DNA of 59,520 nt. Origin: Pseudovibrio sp. JCM 19062 (GTDB lineage: Bacteria > Pseudomonadota > Alphaproteobacteria > Rhizobiales > Stappiaceae). The stretch is from NCBI GenBank assembly GCA_001310715.1, contig BAXV01000021.1, positions 1-59,520 on the forward strand, read 5' to 3'. The stretch's first letter is position 1, and the number at the start of each line of letters is the position of its first letter. The notes beneath the pieces were generated by a model. It ran no database searches. It saw only the letters and a program-made list of their open reading frames with translations, and was not told the DNA's origin. This document shows, piece by piece, positions 1-8,348 of this stretch. The position numbers and the translations under genes are program-made.

Positions 1-1305
1 CGATGAGGAAGGCCTCCACACCGCCTGCCCCTTGCACCAGATTGGCGTAATGCAGGATGAAGCGGCGAAACCGCCAATCCGAGCCAGCTCCGATAAAGGC
101 GTCGATCTGGGGGATAATGGCGCTGGTTCCCTGCTGTGATCCGGGTTGGCCTGCTGCAATGTCCGAGGTGATGCGCCCCCGCCACGGGTAGCTGGCTGTC
201 GGGCCGCGCCATAAGGGTCAGGCAATTGGTTGGTCTCGCAAATGTCCATCATCACGAAGGGATAGAACATCACTTTCAGGCCCCGGCGTTTGAGTTCCTT
301 GATGGCGGCGATGACCGAGGCGTCTGATGGGGTGCCACCGTAGGCTGGTCTGTCGTTGATGCGGGAGACCTCTGGCACCTCGGTCCGGTTTAGGCCGGCT
401 ACACTCCAGTTTTCCGGCAGGTGGTGGGTGGTCTGGAAGGTGACCTTTGGCCTGATGGAGCACTGGGACGCACGCAGGTCATCACCAAACCACGAGACCA
501 CAAGCGCTACGCTTTGCAGGTTGGGGCATAGGGCCTGAAGTTCGTCCAGCGAGCGGACAAGGTCGGTTTCCTCGCCTTTGCCGTGGCGGTTAACGCTGCG
601 GGTATTGCCGGGGGAGATGTCTTCGATGATCTCCTGCGGATGGTAGGCGAACTCGCCTGCACCGGGGATAAGCGTGACGGCTTTGATCTGTTGTTCCAGC
701 GGCTCTATGGCACGCAGCACCTCGAACGCAAGTTGCGGTATGCGGTTGCCGAACTCAGCCAGAGCCAGACGCTCGAACACAACATAGGCGGTTCCTTTGT
801 AGGCGGGGGCTGTGCCTTGCTTGGCTTCGATCAGGGGATCAGCCTGCTGGTCCTCATTGCCCAGATAAACACGCATATTGAGGGCGCTGACATCCAATTC
901 CTTGCCGTTGGCCCAGACACGGCGGACAGCGGTGATGGGGCCTTCGCACAGGGCGACGGCGAAGTTGGCGAAGTAGCTGTAGCTGGTGACGGTCACGGAG
1001 GAGCCGGTGGCTTTGCCGCCCTGCTTCTCCTCGGAGACCACTTCTTCCAGCCGCGTTGCCCAGATGATGTTGCCGGTCACGCGCACGCGGCCATAGACAA
1101 AGGGGAGCGATGCGCCTTCTGCTGCGGTTTGCAATTGCAGGTTGCCCAGTTTACCAACGGAGGCCTCTCGTGTTTCGCCAAAGATCTGCTGGTCGACCCA
1201 CGCTCCGGCTGCTGCCCCCAGCGCCTGTCCGACGATAGCGCCAACAGGGCCGCCGATGGCACCCCCAACAGCGGCACCAACGCTTGAAAGTACCATTGTA
1301 GCCAT
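1..1305 (-). CDS. GTA host-specificity / tail tip protein (gp15-like), partial
   Basis: This is the last gene of the gene transfer agent cluster; its 3' part lies beyond the left edge. The start at 1305 is preceded by an AAGGACAGG ribosome site. The N-terminus is a glycine/alanine-rich stretch, followed by YGRVRVTGNIIWATR and, further on, the conserved MFYPFVMMDICE and PDPYG region of the GTA TIM-barrel domain. The frame breaks near 190: after PDPYG the family sequence YPWRGRITSDIAAG continues in another frame once one base is added, and stays open to position 1. In Rhodobacter GTA the homologue is the large tail-tip protein that contacts the recipient cell. Identification is strong; the length cannot be judged. 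Confidence 0.85.
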   Translation of the reverse strand, partial: MATMVLSSVGAAVGGAIGGPVGAIVGQALGAAAGAWVDQQIFGETREASVGKLGNLQLQTAAEGASLPFVYGRVRVTGNIIWATRLEEVVSEEKQGGKATGSSVTVTSYSYFANFAVALCEGPITAVRRVWANGKELDVSALNMRVYLGNEDQQADPLIEAKQGTAPAYKGTAYVVFERLALAEFGNRIPQLAFEVLRAIEPLEQQIKAVTLIPGAGEFAYHPQEIIEDISPGNTRSVNRHGKGEETDLVRSLDELQALCPNLQSVALVVSWFGDDLRASQCSIRPKVTFQTTHHLPENWSVAGLNRTEVPEVSRINDRPAYGGTPSDASVIAAIKELKRRGLKVMFYPFVMMDICETNQLPDPYGAARQPATRGGGASPRTLQQANPDHSREPAPLSPRSTPLSELARIGGFAASSCITPIWCKGQAVWRPSSS

Positions 1306-1323
1306 GGTCCTGTCCTTTTAAGC

Positions 1324-1755
1324 TCAATCAGTTGGAAAGAAGGAAAAACATCCGGCAATCTTGTTGCGCCACATGGGCACCAGCGGGCTTTCCACCACAC
1401 CCACCGCCTCGTAGGCGTGAATGAAGCGGTCATGCGCACTCATGAGACCCAGATGCTTGCACGGGTAATGGGGCGCCCAGCGAAACAGGATCACCTGTGC
1501 AGGCTGCGGTGAGGTTTCCGGCACTTCATGAAGATACAGCCGTGCAGCGCTGAGCAGCTGGTCCGCATTGTTCAAGTCCGCCCATTCGGGCGCGTAGTTG
1601 GATGGGGTCTCAGGTTCAGTTGTGCAGGAAACGATAAAGGCCGCGGATGAGGCCGAGGCAATCACAGCCAGCACCTTTGCGGGAGCCTGATGTTTATACG
1701 GCGTGCCGATCCAGCTTCGCGCTTCCGCCAGAAGCGCCTGAGGGGTTTGTGTCAT
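1324..1755 (-). CDS. GTA NlpC/P60 peptidase (gp14-like)
   Basis: Tail-associated cell-wall peptidase of the NlpC/P60 family, thought to open peptidoglycan during DNA delivery. The start (MTQTPQALLAEARSW) follows directly after the stop of the preceding gene. WIGTPYKHQA near residue 20 is the usual lead-in to the active site. The read frame between about 1622 and 1686 is shifted; restoring it gives GAGCDCLGLIRG, which contains the catalytic cysteine, and the second shift returns to PETPSNYAPEWA. The later KHLGLMS histidine and IHAYEAVGVVE match the family's C-terminal half. As written, the sequence lacks the catalytic Cys, which I attribute to two compensating indels. Confidence 0.82.
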   Translation of the reverse strand: MTQTPQALLAEARSWIGTPYKHQAPAKVLAVIASASSAAFIVSCTTEPETPSNYAPEWADLNNADQLLSAARLYLHEVPETSPQPAQVILFRWAPHYPCKHLGLMSAHDRFIHAYEAVGVVESPLVPMWRNKIAGCFSFFPTD

Positions 1756-1757
1756 CT

Positions 1758-2643
1758 TCACCCCACCAGCTTTCCGCCGTTGTTGGCGGCAGATTGAGCA
1801 TCGGGTCCGGCAAGAATGAAGTCGTTGCCGGGGATATGGGGGAAACCACGAAAATTCTGGCTGTTCTGGAATTTGTCCTGACAGGTGCCCCACTTCTTAT
1901 CGCAGCCAGTGGTGATGGTAGCCTCAAGGGGGTAGCTCAGCTCCATGATCAAAGGTGACCACAGGGTTATCTTGTGCTCGCCATGCTCCAAAATGTGACC
2001 GGCGATATGCAGGGTTGATTGGTATAGGGGCCGGTATGAAAGGTGAGTTTGCCGAAGGACCACCAGCCTGCGCTGACATCACTGTTGCCCTCAATGACCA
2101 GGCGGTTTCCTGCCTCCTGCCTCAAGACAGTTACCTGCCGCGCATAGGTGGCAGCACTCAGATCGACACCGCATTTTGTATCACCCAGATCTGCATGGCA
2201 TTGGTGGGAAAGCTCTCTGCCTTTGGGCTCGGAGAGGCGGGCGGCCAGTGAGCGAAACTCGGCGCGGAACACGTTGCCGTCGCGGCTCACCTCCCCCAGA
2301 GAGCCGCGTCTTAAAAGCTCGTGCTGCTCCGGTTCTTGCCAGTTGACCAGAAAGACCTCAACATCGGCGTTGTCCCAGAGGCCAGCGGCAAGCTCTTCTT
2401 CTTTCAGACTGTCAGCGGAGAGGAAGCCCAGCGCCTCTTCTTGTCCGGCTTGAAAGTTGGATTGCGCCATGGCCTGAGTGCCGTCCAGTCCGATACCGGC
2501 TCATAGGCCTTGCCAAGGAGTGTAATCGGGTGATCGTGGGTGGTGAAGCCGAGGCTGAGGCCGGAGGGTGCGGTCAGGCGCCAGCAATAGGCCACAGTTG
2601 TCCCTTCACCGTTCAGGTGTTGTTGCAAAGCAGCGTTGAACAT
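1758..2643 (-). CDS. GTA DUF2163 baseplate/hub protein (gp13-like)
   Basis: DUF2163/phage BR0599 family protein, the gp13 position of the GTA cluster; its Rhodobacter homologue is part of the tail tip with an iron-sulfur site. Three frame segments join: MFNAALQQHLNGEGTTVAYCW at the start, then SLKEEELAAGLWDNADVEVF and HADLGDTKCGVDL, then GCDKKWGTCQDKF with FRGFPHIPGNDF at the end. Breaks lie near 2465 and 2005. The span of 886 bases becomes a whole number of codons if two bases are restored. Cysteines in TKCG, GCDK and GTCQ agree with the cysteine cluster typical of the family. Its stop is immediately followed by the gp14 start. Confidence 0.85.
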
Positions 2644-2667
2644 GGATTTACTTTCTTAGGTTTTTCG

Positions 2668-3312
2668 TCAGCTCAGGAGTTCGAGGAGCGGGATGGAGGG
2701 TACCTGTCCGGCCTCAAAATGAAGCAGGTTGATTTCCAAATGGTCGCTTTCAAAGCGGGCCGGCGTATCAAACAAAAAACCGGCTGTGACCTGCTGATTG
2801 TTTGATGGGATGTGCCCCGCCTGAAACTCAAGCAGACCGGTAGCCGGATCCAGCAAGACGTGGCTGCCGACGGTTTTTTTCCTGTCCGTCAACGGCAACG
2901 GAAACAGTTCCCGCAACTGGTTTTGTAATCTTGCGCTGCCACGCTACGCCTACGGTGCCCACAGGTTTGATGAGCTGGAACGATGCGGTATTGCCGTCTC
3001 CGGTTCCCAGCAGCACATCGGTTGCCGTAGGCGTTTGGTCGAATGCACAGGATTTGTGATCCATTGGGTCGCGAAAGCGAAATCCACAGAGGCGGCCGCC
3101 GACTTTTTCGAAGAAGTTGAGCACGCGGTGCAAGTCTGCTGAAGAGCGTAGTCCGGTGCCTACGTCAAAGTGCCGTTGCGTTCCCTTCCAGATAGCGTTG
3201 CGCGTTTCGGCTCCATTGAGTAACCGTGTGACCTGACTACGCTTTTCTACCCTCACAGAAGCCCCTAGGAAATTCCAAGTGGGAACGATTCATCAACAAA
3301 ACTTGGTGTCAT
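2668..3312 (-). CDS. GTA DUF2460 distal tail protein (gp12-like)
   Basis: DUF2460 family protein, the distal tail protein linking tail tube and hub in the GTA particle. The start at 3312 has an AGGAGAG site and begins MTPSFVDESFPLGIS, typical of the family. One base is missing near 3262, after which VRVEKRSQVTRLLNGAETRN and the conserved FRFRDPMDHKS stretch follow. A second break near 2885 leads to VLLDPATGLLEFQ and the usual C-terminal FDTPARFESDHLEINL. A 209-bp gap with an intrinsic terminator separates it from gp11, unlike the tight or overlapping spacing elsewhere in the cluster. Confidence 0.87.
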
Positions 3313-3450
3313 TTCCCTCTCCTGTTTGATTTGGCTCAAGCTGCGAGCGCCGAAAGTCTCTAGTAAGTGTGACATGGGAAAGATGTTTGCGTAATTCTTG
3401 CAGGCCCGTTGTTGATGCTCCTCCCTCTTCGCAAGACAACGGTTTTTCTC

Positions 3451-3480
3451 AAAAAGATTGCTACCACCGTCCGGTAGCAA
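3451..3480 (-). terminator. Intrinsic terminator between gp11 and gp12
   Basis: Perfect 8-bp stem TTGCTACC / GGTAGCAA (3458-3465 and 3473-3480) with a 7-base loop; on the minus strand it is followed by TCTTTTT. It sits inside the 209-bp gap after the tape measure gene stop. It would reduce transcription from the head/tail-tube genes into the tail-tip genes. The rest of the gap shows no convincing gene. Confidence 0.65.
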
Positions 3481-3521
3481 AGCCACGTCGGCCCTTGAGT
3501 CCCTCCTCTTCAATGCCGACG

Positions 3522-4067
3522 TCATAGCCCGCGTCGCCCCCGTCCGGTGGCGCGGGCCATTATCATCGCAATCTGCCCCTGAGATCGTTCAAAGCTGCGC
3601 ACATCCTGTGTGGCGACGTTTATGGTCACGCTCGGCTGCGTGCCGCCTGCATTTACGGCAACGCCGAGGCGTCCATCGGCACCGCGCTGCAAGGGCAGGA
3701 TTGCCTCTGCGCCAGCCTCTCCCATGAGACCCAGACCAGAACTGCCAGCTGCAAACATGGTCGGGCTGGAGACTACCCCACCTTTTGCAAAGGGGGTGAC
3801 GCCTGTCATACCGCCCACTGCCGAGGAGATGCCTGTTGCGATCAGCTGTTCCAGTGGCTTCATGGCGCTGGAGAGCACCGAGCTTGAAATGCTGAGGGCG
3901 ACCTGAGAGAGGATTGATTGCAGGTCCTTGCCGGAGGTAACAGCGCTTTGCAGTCCCTTGCTGAGCTGTGAAGAGAACTCTCTGGCTAGGAAGTTGACCT
4001 CTTGCATGGTCACCTCCAACGCGCGCGCCTCTTCCATGTTGAGTGGTTCATTGAAATCATCGGTCAT
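3522..4067 (-). CDS. GTA tail tape measure protein (gp11-like)
   Basis: Short tape measure protein of 181 residues, no break visible. It starts MTDDFNEPLNMEEAR, is rich in serine and glutamine in a helical N-terminal half (KGLQSAVTSGKDLQSIL), then has the glycine-rich PFAKGGVVSSPTMFA and GLMGEAGAEAILPL motifs found at the C-terminus of many phage tape measures. The small size fits the short tail of GTA particles (the Rhodobacter protein is about 220 residues) and argues against an ordinary siphophage, whose tape measures are far longer. It overlaps the upstream chaperone gene by an ATGA, indicating translational coupling. Confidence 0.88.
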   Translation of the reverse strand: MTDDFNEPLNMEEARALEVTMQEVNFLAREFSSQLSKGLQSAVTSGKDLQSILSQVALSISSSVLSSAMKPLEQLIATGISSAVGGMTGVTPFAKGGVVSSPTMFAAGSSGLGLMGEAGAEAILPLQRGADGRLGVAVNAGGTQPSVTINVATQDVRSFERSQGQIAMIMARATGRGRRGL

Positions 4068-4291
4068 GGTGTTGGTGGCTCCTGTTGGTCTGGAAACCGG
4101 CGCAGCAGGTCGTCCAGAGTGCTGCGTAAGAGGACATGTGTTGCAGGGCTACCTGGCGGGCTCAGCGCCATTTGCAGTTCTTTTGGGGTTGCCTGCCAGA
4201 AGGTGTGCGGTGACCAGCCAAGTTCCCGGCAGGCTTTGTGCATCAGGTCATGCCAGGGAAAGGAAACACGCGCGGTTTGCTGCTCTTTCAC
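4064..4291 (-). CDS. GTA tail assembly chaperone, rcc01693 family (gp10.1-like)
   Basis: A 75-residue protein of the rcc01693/DUF2376 family of phage tail assembly chaperones. Recognisable features are FPWHDLMHKACRELGWSP near the start and FWQATPKELQMAL in the middle, the conserved 'P-x-x-FW-x-x-TP-x-E-L' pattern of the family. It overlaps the upstream gp10 gene and the downstream tape measure gene by four bases each (ATGA), so the three are probably translated in a coupled series. In many tailed phages the two chaperones come from a programmed frameshift; here they are two separate overlapping genes. Confidence 0.85.
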   Translation of the reverse strand: MKEQQTARVSFPWHDLMHKACRELGWSPHTFWQATPKELQMALSPPGSPATHVLLRSTLDDLLRRFPDQQEPPTP

Positions 4292-4656
4292 GGACCATCG
4301 TGCTCCGGTTTGGCGTTTTCCGGCTGCGGAGAAAATGTTGCGACGAGCAGCTCGCCAGCCAGTTTGGCAAGGGCCGCAATGCCGCCATCGTGAGAAAGCT
4401 CAGCGACCTCCTCATTTTCGATGATAAGGCCGCCGCCGCGCAGCCCCGCGCCGAGCACTTTGATGATGTCGGCAGCACTTAACTGGCCGGAAGAGAAACG
4501 CTCGGTCAGCTCTTGCAGGTTATTGCAGGTGAGTGCCTCCTCCAGCTCTGCCAGTGCGCCGAGGGTGAGCACCAGAATGTGCTTTTGGCCTCCAAGGTCT
4601 GCGAGGATTTCACCGCGTTTGCGGTTTGCGCAACGCGTGAAGGTTGTTGCTGTCAT
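4288..4656 (-). CDS. GTA tail protein gp10 (GTA_gp10 family)
   Basis: A 122-residue member of the GTA-gp10 / tail tube chaperone family, uninterrupted. CANRKRGEI near the start, then LTLGALAELEEAL and IIKVLGAGLRGGG are the conserved elements of this family, which shares an ancestor with phage tail assembly chaperones that bind the tape measure. It follows the major tail protein by about ten bases and overlaps gp10.1. Role in the GTA is inferred from position and family. Confidence 0.86.
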   Translation of the reverse strand: MTATTFTRCANRKRGEILADLGGQKHILVLTLGALAELEEALTCNNLQELTERFSSGQLSAADIIKVLGAGLRGGGLIIENEEVAELSHDGGIAALAKLAGELLVATFSPQPENAKPEHDGP

Positions 4657-4666
4657 GTCAATTCTC

Positions 4667-5082
4667 TCAGTTCAGCGGTGTAAAGGTGAGCGCACCGGCA
4701 GATTCCAGCGAAATCTCGAAGGTGACTTCGGATCGGTAGTCCCCTGCGTATTCCAGCGCCGAGAGGTGGAAGGGGCCTTCCATCCTGCCAAAGGCGGGCA
4801 GATGATCTGCCAGTTGTGCAGCTCGCCCGCAAAGAAGGCTGCGCGGACTTTTTCAGCAGACGCCTTGTCGCGAAACAGGCCGCTGCCTGACAGAGACGCG
4901 TGACGGGTGGCTGCACCTGCCAGCAGCTCGCGCCAGCGGCCAGTGCTTTCCGCGTCGGTGATGTCAATTGGCGTTGCGTTGAGGGCAAGGCGCCGGCTGC
5001 GCAGCCCTGCCACGCTTTCAAAGGTTCCTGTGCCTGCTTCGTCCAGTTTCAAAAGCAGGTCTTTTCCGGCCTGTGCGACCAT
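4667..5082 (-). CDS. GTA major tail (tube) protein, TP901-1 family (gp9-like)
   Basis: Major tail tube subunit, TP901-1 family. It starts MVAQAGKDLLLKLDE and continues with IDITDAESTGRWRELLAGA, the typical signature of these proteins. One base is missing near 4797; adding it restores MEGPFHLSALEYAGDYRSE, then FEISLESAGALTF and a stop at 4667-4669. The span is 416 bases, that is 139 codons after one base is restored. The protein would polymerise into the tail tube around the tape measure. It lies between the head-tail connector genes and the chaperones, the canonical GTA position. Confidence 0.87.
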
Positions 5083-5106
5083 CTGATTTCCTTTCGGGGG
5101 TTCGTC

Positions 5107-5517
5107 TTAGGCTGAGTTTTGAAGCAGGACGGAGAATTTGATACGCCCGTACCATGTGCGACCATCACTCAAGCGTCTGCAGCTGGTTTCTGTCATGGTC
5201 AGACCGGCAACCTGCGTGCCTTCAGGCGGGGTCACGCCCACTTCCAAAAGCTCGTTGAAGATTTGCAGGATCTCCTGCGTTTGCGCCCTGTCGGCATGGC
5301 GGGAGTAGATGCCAATGGAGCCAGTGAGCCTGCCGCCCTCTTCCATATGTCCGGTCAGCAGCTGTGTGGTGACTGCTTCCAGCGTGGCATAAGGCAATGC
5401 TGCGCCGCGCGGGACACCGTCAAACAGGCGCAGTGGGTCGCCCAGATAGGGTTTCAGGGCTGGCTTGGCGTGCGCGGCCTGAAACAGGGCTTTGCGGAAT
5501 TCAAGTTCCCCCATCAT
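5107..5517 (-). CDS. GTA tail terminator, DUF3168 (gp8-like)
   Basis: DUF3168 family protein of about 136 residues, the tail terminator/connector that joins tail tube to head. The start (ATGATGGGGGAA, with AGGAGGG just upstream) gives MMGELEFRKALFQA; other family features are GDPLRLFDGVPRGAALPY, the charged GRLTGSIGIYSR strand and LTMTETSCRRLSDGRTWYG near the end. No break is seen inside the gene. It overlaps the end of the head-tail adaptor gene. Confidence 0.86.
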   Translation of the reverse strand: MMGELEFRKALFQAAHAKPALKPYLGDPLRLFDGVPRGAALPYATLEAVTTQLLTGHMEEGGRLTGSIGIYSRHADRAQTQEILQIFNELLEVGVTPPEGTQVAGLTMTETSCRRLSDGRTWYGRIKFSVLLQNSA

Positions 5518-5837
5518 CACCCTCCTCCTGCTCACAGAGGATCTGCATGAAGGGTCTTGCCCCGCGTGCGGAATAACCGCCCTTACCCTGAGGCTTTGCC
5601 CATCCCGCTCAATCCGCCAGCCTTCCGCCACATCCGTGCGGCGGCGGAGGGTGATGGTGAGTGGGTAGGTGCTGGCGATACGGCCCGCTGCCGTGGCCTC
5701 AGAGCCGTTGCTGTGCGCACTTGCCCCCAGACCATCGCAACCTGCTCATAGCTCTTGGTGGTGGAGCCATCTGCTGCATGGATGGTATCGGGGCGAAGCA
5801 GCAGCAGAGGTTCGCTCAGTGTGCCAGCCGCCCTCAT
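5501..5837 (-). CDS. GTA head-tail adaptor (gp7-like)
   Basis: Head-tail adaptor of the SPP1 gp16 / phage_H_T_join type. It starts RAAGTLSEPLLLLRPD, has VAMVWGQVRTAT in the middle, and after a break near 5715 continues GSEATAAGRIASTYPLTITL and DVAEGWRIERDGQSL in another frame. A second break near 5555 restores FMQILCEQEEGD before the stop. The span plus two bases is 113 codons, normal for the family. The start overlaps the gp6 stop (ATGA). The exact 3' end is inferred. Confidence 0.78.
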
Positions 5838-6404
5838 ATTCTAAGCACCTTGTAGGGCGAGAGCGCGGCCTCAAAGCCGTGGGGCATGAGGCCTGTGAGG
5901 CGGTCTTCTTCCAGCATGGTACGGCGCTCGTACCAGAAGCCCACCAGCATGAGGATTGCTGTTTGCAGGCCAGCGGGGACCGAACTTGCCGCTGATCCAT
6001 AGCCTGCTTTGAAGTCGATCTCGATGCCGTTGAGGTCCCGCAACGGGCCGATGACACCGGCCTTGATGCGCAGGCGGGCCGGGTTGCCTGCTAAATCCAC
6101 CTGATAATCGGTTTCAGCCAGCTGACGCTGATTGCCGTCCAGATCATAGGTGTAGACCTGCAGGACCTCGACCACAGGTGCCACGGCAGGCGGATCAGGC
6201 GGTCTGGCGGAAGCTCATCGAGCAGGAGCGCCATTGCTGATCTATGAGCGCGCGCCGTGTGAGTGTCTCCACCTGTTCACGCGCGGCTTTGATCAGCCGG
6301 TCGATCAGGTCATCCTCGTGGGTGTGGGACACTCTGAGCTGTGCGTGTGCCTGGGCGAGCGAAACCGGCTCCAGAGCCGGTGGCACTGTGAGTATAGCCG
6401 TCAC
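5834..6404 (-). CDS. GTA head-tail connector (gp6-like)
   Basis: Phage gp6-like head-tail connector. The N-terminal part MTAILTVPPALEPVSLAQAH, LRVSHTHEDDLIDRLIKAAR and ETLTRRALIDQQW is the characteristic helical start of the family. The frame breaks near 6200; the rest reads VLQVYTYDLDGNQRQL, IEIDFKAGYGSAASSVPAGL and a C-terminal helix ILMLVGFWYERR. Total about 190 residues, as expected. It lies 93 bp after the capsid gene, with a terminator-like hairpin between, and overlaps gp7. Confidence 0.85.
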
Positions 6405-6450
6405 GGCGGCCCCTCCTCTAATGATTGATGTTGGTTGGGTATGGCGGAAA

Positions 6451-6484
6451 GCAGCTCAGTTTTCCGCTGGATCAACTGAGCTGC
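6451..6484 (-). terminator. Terminator-like hairpin after the major capsid gene
   Basis: Perfect 11-bp inverted repeat GCAGCTCAGTT / AACTGAGCTGC with a 12-base loop, 14 bases after the capsid stop on the minus strand and followed by TTTCCG. The U-tract is short, so it may act as a leaky terminator or as a 3' stabiliser of capsid mRNA. Placing such an element right after the most abundant structural gene is a common way to raise its dosage. Confidence 0.6.
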
Positions 6485-6497
6485 CTCGCAGGGTCGC

Positions 6498-7838
6498 TTA
6501 GGCGCTGAAGTCGAGCAGTTTGTAGGCGTCATAGTCCATGATGCCGCCGCCGACGCGTTTGGTGATGTAAAACAGCACGTTTGGCTTGCTGGTGTACGGG
6601 TCGCGCAAGACAGAGATGCCGACACGGTCCACCACCATGTAGCCGCGATGGAAGTCGCCAAACGCCACGGCATAGGGGGCAGAGCTATCGGACATATCCG
6701 GCATGTGCTCAGCTTCTGTGACCGGGAAGCCCATGAGGCTTGGGTCGGCACCGGCTGCAACAGGTGGCTGCCAGAGGTAGTTGCCCTGCCCGTCTTTGAG
6801 CTTGCGGATGGCTGCCTGTGTTCTGCGGTTTAAGAGGAAGCGCGCGTTGCGGCGGATCGCGGTTGTAACACCGTAGATCAGCGAGATCAGCAGGTCGCCG
6901 CCGTTTGCGGATGGAAAGTTACCAGACTGCCCTGTTTTGATAGACCCGATGGACATGCCCGTATCCTCAAGGCTTTCGTGGACAGGACCTGTGAGCAGGC
7001 CCTGCGGTTGGGTGGTGCCATTACCGTTGATGAAGGCGGCGGATTCCTTTTCCGCAAACATGGTTTCCACTTCTTCTGCAAGAATTTCCCCGATATTGAC
7101 CGCCGCATCATCCAGCAGGGTCTGGGTGACCGCAGGCAGGGCGGAGAGCTCGAAGATCTTCACATCACGCATGGCAAACTTCATGGCATTGGTGGGGGTG
7201 TCACGCGGATCAGTCTCTCCCTCCCAGTCCGACGTGGGATTGAGGAGGACCACAGGTCGGCGGTAGGAGGAGCCGGAGATCTTGCGATTTGCGGCGATGG
7301 AGCGGATGGGGGACAAAGCGGTGATGCGGCGCAGGATGTCGGTTTCAAGCTGTTGCGGCACCAGATACCCGCCATCAGCAGGCATACCGGAGGACATCGC
7401 TTTTTGCTCCAGCACTTTAAGACGCGCTTCCTGCCCCTCACGCATGTAGGTCTCAAACGCGGATTTATGCTCCACGTTGGTTGTGGGTTCGCCCGCGGCT
7501 TCCGGTGCCGAGCGCGGCAGGCGCTGGGATTTGAGCTGGAGTTCTGTCAGATGGCGCAGCTGGCCGTCGATGATTTCGTCCAGACGGGAGAGCTTTTCAT
7601 CGAGCAACACATCTGAACCGGATTTTTGCTCCAGCTCCGACAGGCGGGTGTCGTTGGTCTGGGTATATTCGGCGTAAGCGTGATTGAGCTGGTCAAAACT
7701 GGAAGAGGCTTCTGGTGTACCCATTGTAGGCGAAAATTGCGCTGTCGCGCCGCCGGAAATTGTGGGCCCTGCCGATGAGCTGGCAGCTTCCCGTGCGAAG
7801 TCTTTGGTTTCCAGTGCTGGGTTACATGTGTTTTTCAT
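6498..7838 (-). CDS. GTA major capsid protein, HK97 fold (gp5-like)
   Basis: HK97-family major capsid protein of about 446 residues, uninterrupted. The start at 7838 (MKNTCNPALETKDFA) is preceded by AAGGA; an upstream in-frame ATG at 7862 is less likely. Residues to about 150 form the charged, coiled-coil-like delta/scaffold region (LDEKLSRLDEIIDGQL) removed by the prohead protease; then SSGMPADGGYLVP, the typical start of the mature capsid, followed by RSIAANRKISGSS and WEGETDPR. The C-terminal GYMVVDRVGISVLRDPYTSKP is the conserved P-domain end. Intact while most neighbours carry indels. Confidence 0.92.
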   Translation of the reverse strand: MKNTCNPALETKDFAREAASSSAGPTISGGATAQFSPTMGTPEASSSFDQLNHAYAEYTQTNDTRLSELEQKSGSDVLLDEKLSRLDEIIDGQLRHLTELQLKSQRLPRSAPEAAGEPTTNVEHKSAFETYMREGQEARLKVLEQKAMSSGMPADGGYLVPQQLETDILRRITALSPIRSIAANRKISGSSYRRPVVLLNPTSDWEGETDPRDTPTNAMKFAMRDVKIFELSALPAVTQTLLDDAAVNIGEILAEEVETMFAEKESAAFINGNGTTQPQGLLTGPVHESLEDTGMSIGSIKTGQSGNFPSANGGDLLISLIYGVTTAIRRNARFLLNRRTQAAIRKLKDGQGNYLWQPPVAAGADPSLMGFPVTEAEHMPDMSDSSAPYAVAFGDFHRGYMVVDRVGISVLRDPYTSKPNVLFYITKRVGGGIMDYDAYKLLDFSA

Positions 7839-7922
7839 AGGATTATTTTCCTTAAAGCGCATAAAAAAAACTGCGGCACCACAAGGACACCACAGGCAGA
7901 TAAAGTCAGATTGTCTGGTTCC

Positions 7923-8348
7923 TCAGGAGACCACGGTCAGGCGAGCTGATGGCAACAACGGAAACGTGACCAGCGAGATCTCCCAGAGATCGACTGCCAA
8001 CACGTCACGGCGTCCGGTTTTGCTGTTGCGTGTTGCACGGCGGGTTTTAAAGCCGATGGACAGCCCATCCAGAATACCCGCCTGCACCATGGCAATGGCT
8101 TGCCGTCCCTGTGCGATGCCGGGAAACAGCAGGCCCTTGACGAAGAGGCCCATGTTGTCCTCCTGAATGTGCAGCCACTTGCCGATGGGGTTGGCCGGAT
8201 CGTGCTGCCAGAGCATTTTCACGTCGTTTAGCTTTTGCGTTTGCAGCGAGCTTTGAAAAGCTCCCTTGCGCATGACATCACCGCCCTGATCGCTCAGCTC
8301 GAACCGGCTGGCATAGCCTTCAATGACGATGGGGTGATCTGTATTCAA
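7923..8348 (-). CDS. GTA prohead protease, HK97 family (gp4-like)
   Basis: Prohead serine protease (MEROPS U35 type) that processes the capsid delta domain. The start is TTG at 8348 with GGGAGG nine bases upstream, giving MNTDHPIVIEGYASRFE. The catalytic histidine is in MLWQHDPANPIG and the serine in ILDGLSIGFKTR; DLWEISLVTFPLLPSA is the conserved C-terminal motif. At 141 residues it is a little shorter than many homologues (about 180), with an abrupt LTVVS end that may reflect a lost base. It directly precedes the capsid gene. Confidence 0.87.
   Translation of the reverse strand: MNTDHPIVIEGYASRFELSDQGGDVMRKGAFQSSLQTQKLNDVKMLWQHDPANPIGKWLHIQEDNMGLFVKGLLFPGIAQGRQAIAMVQAGILDGLSIGFKTRRATRNSKTGRRDVLAVDLWEISLVTFPLLPSARLTVVS

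Noticed and set aside
4064..4656. Programmed frameshift between the two tail chaperones
   Set aside because: gp10 and gp10.1 are separate genes with own starts and a four-base ATGA overlap; no slippery heptamer needed.
6978..7616. 212-codon plus-strand frame inside the capsid gene
   Set aside because: Antisense of the intact, conserved major capsid gene.
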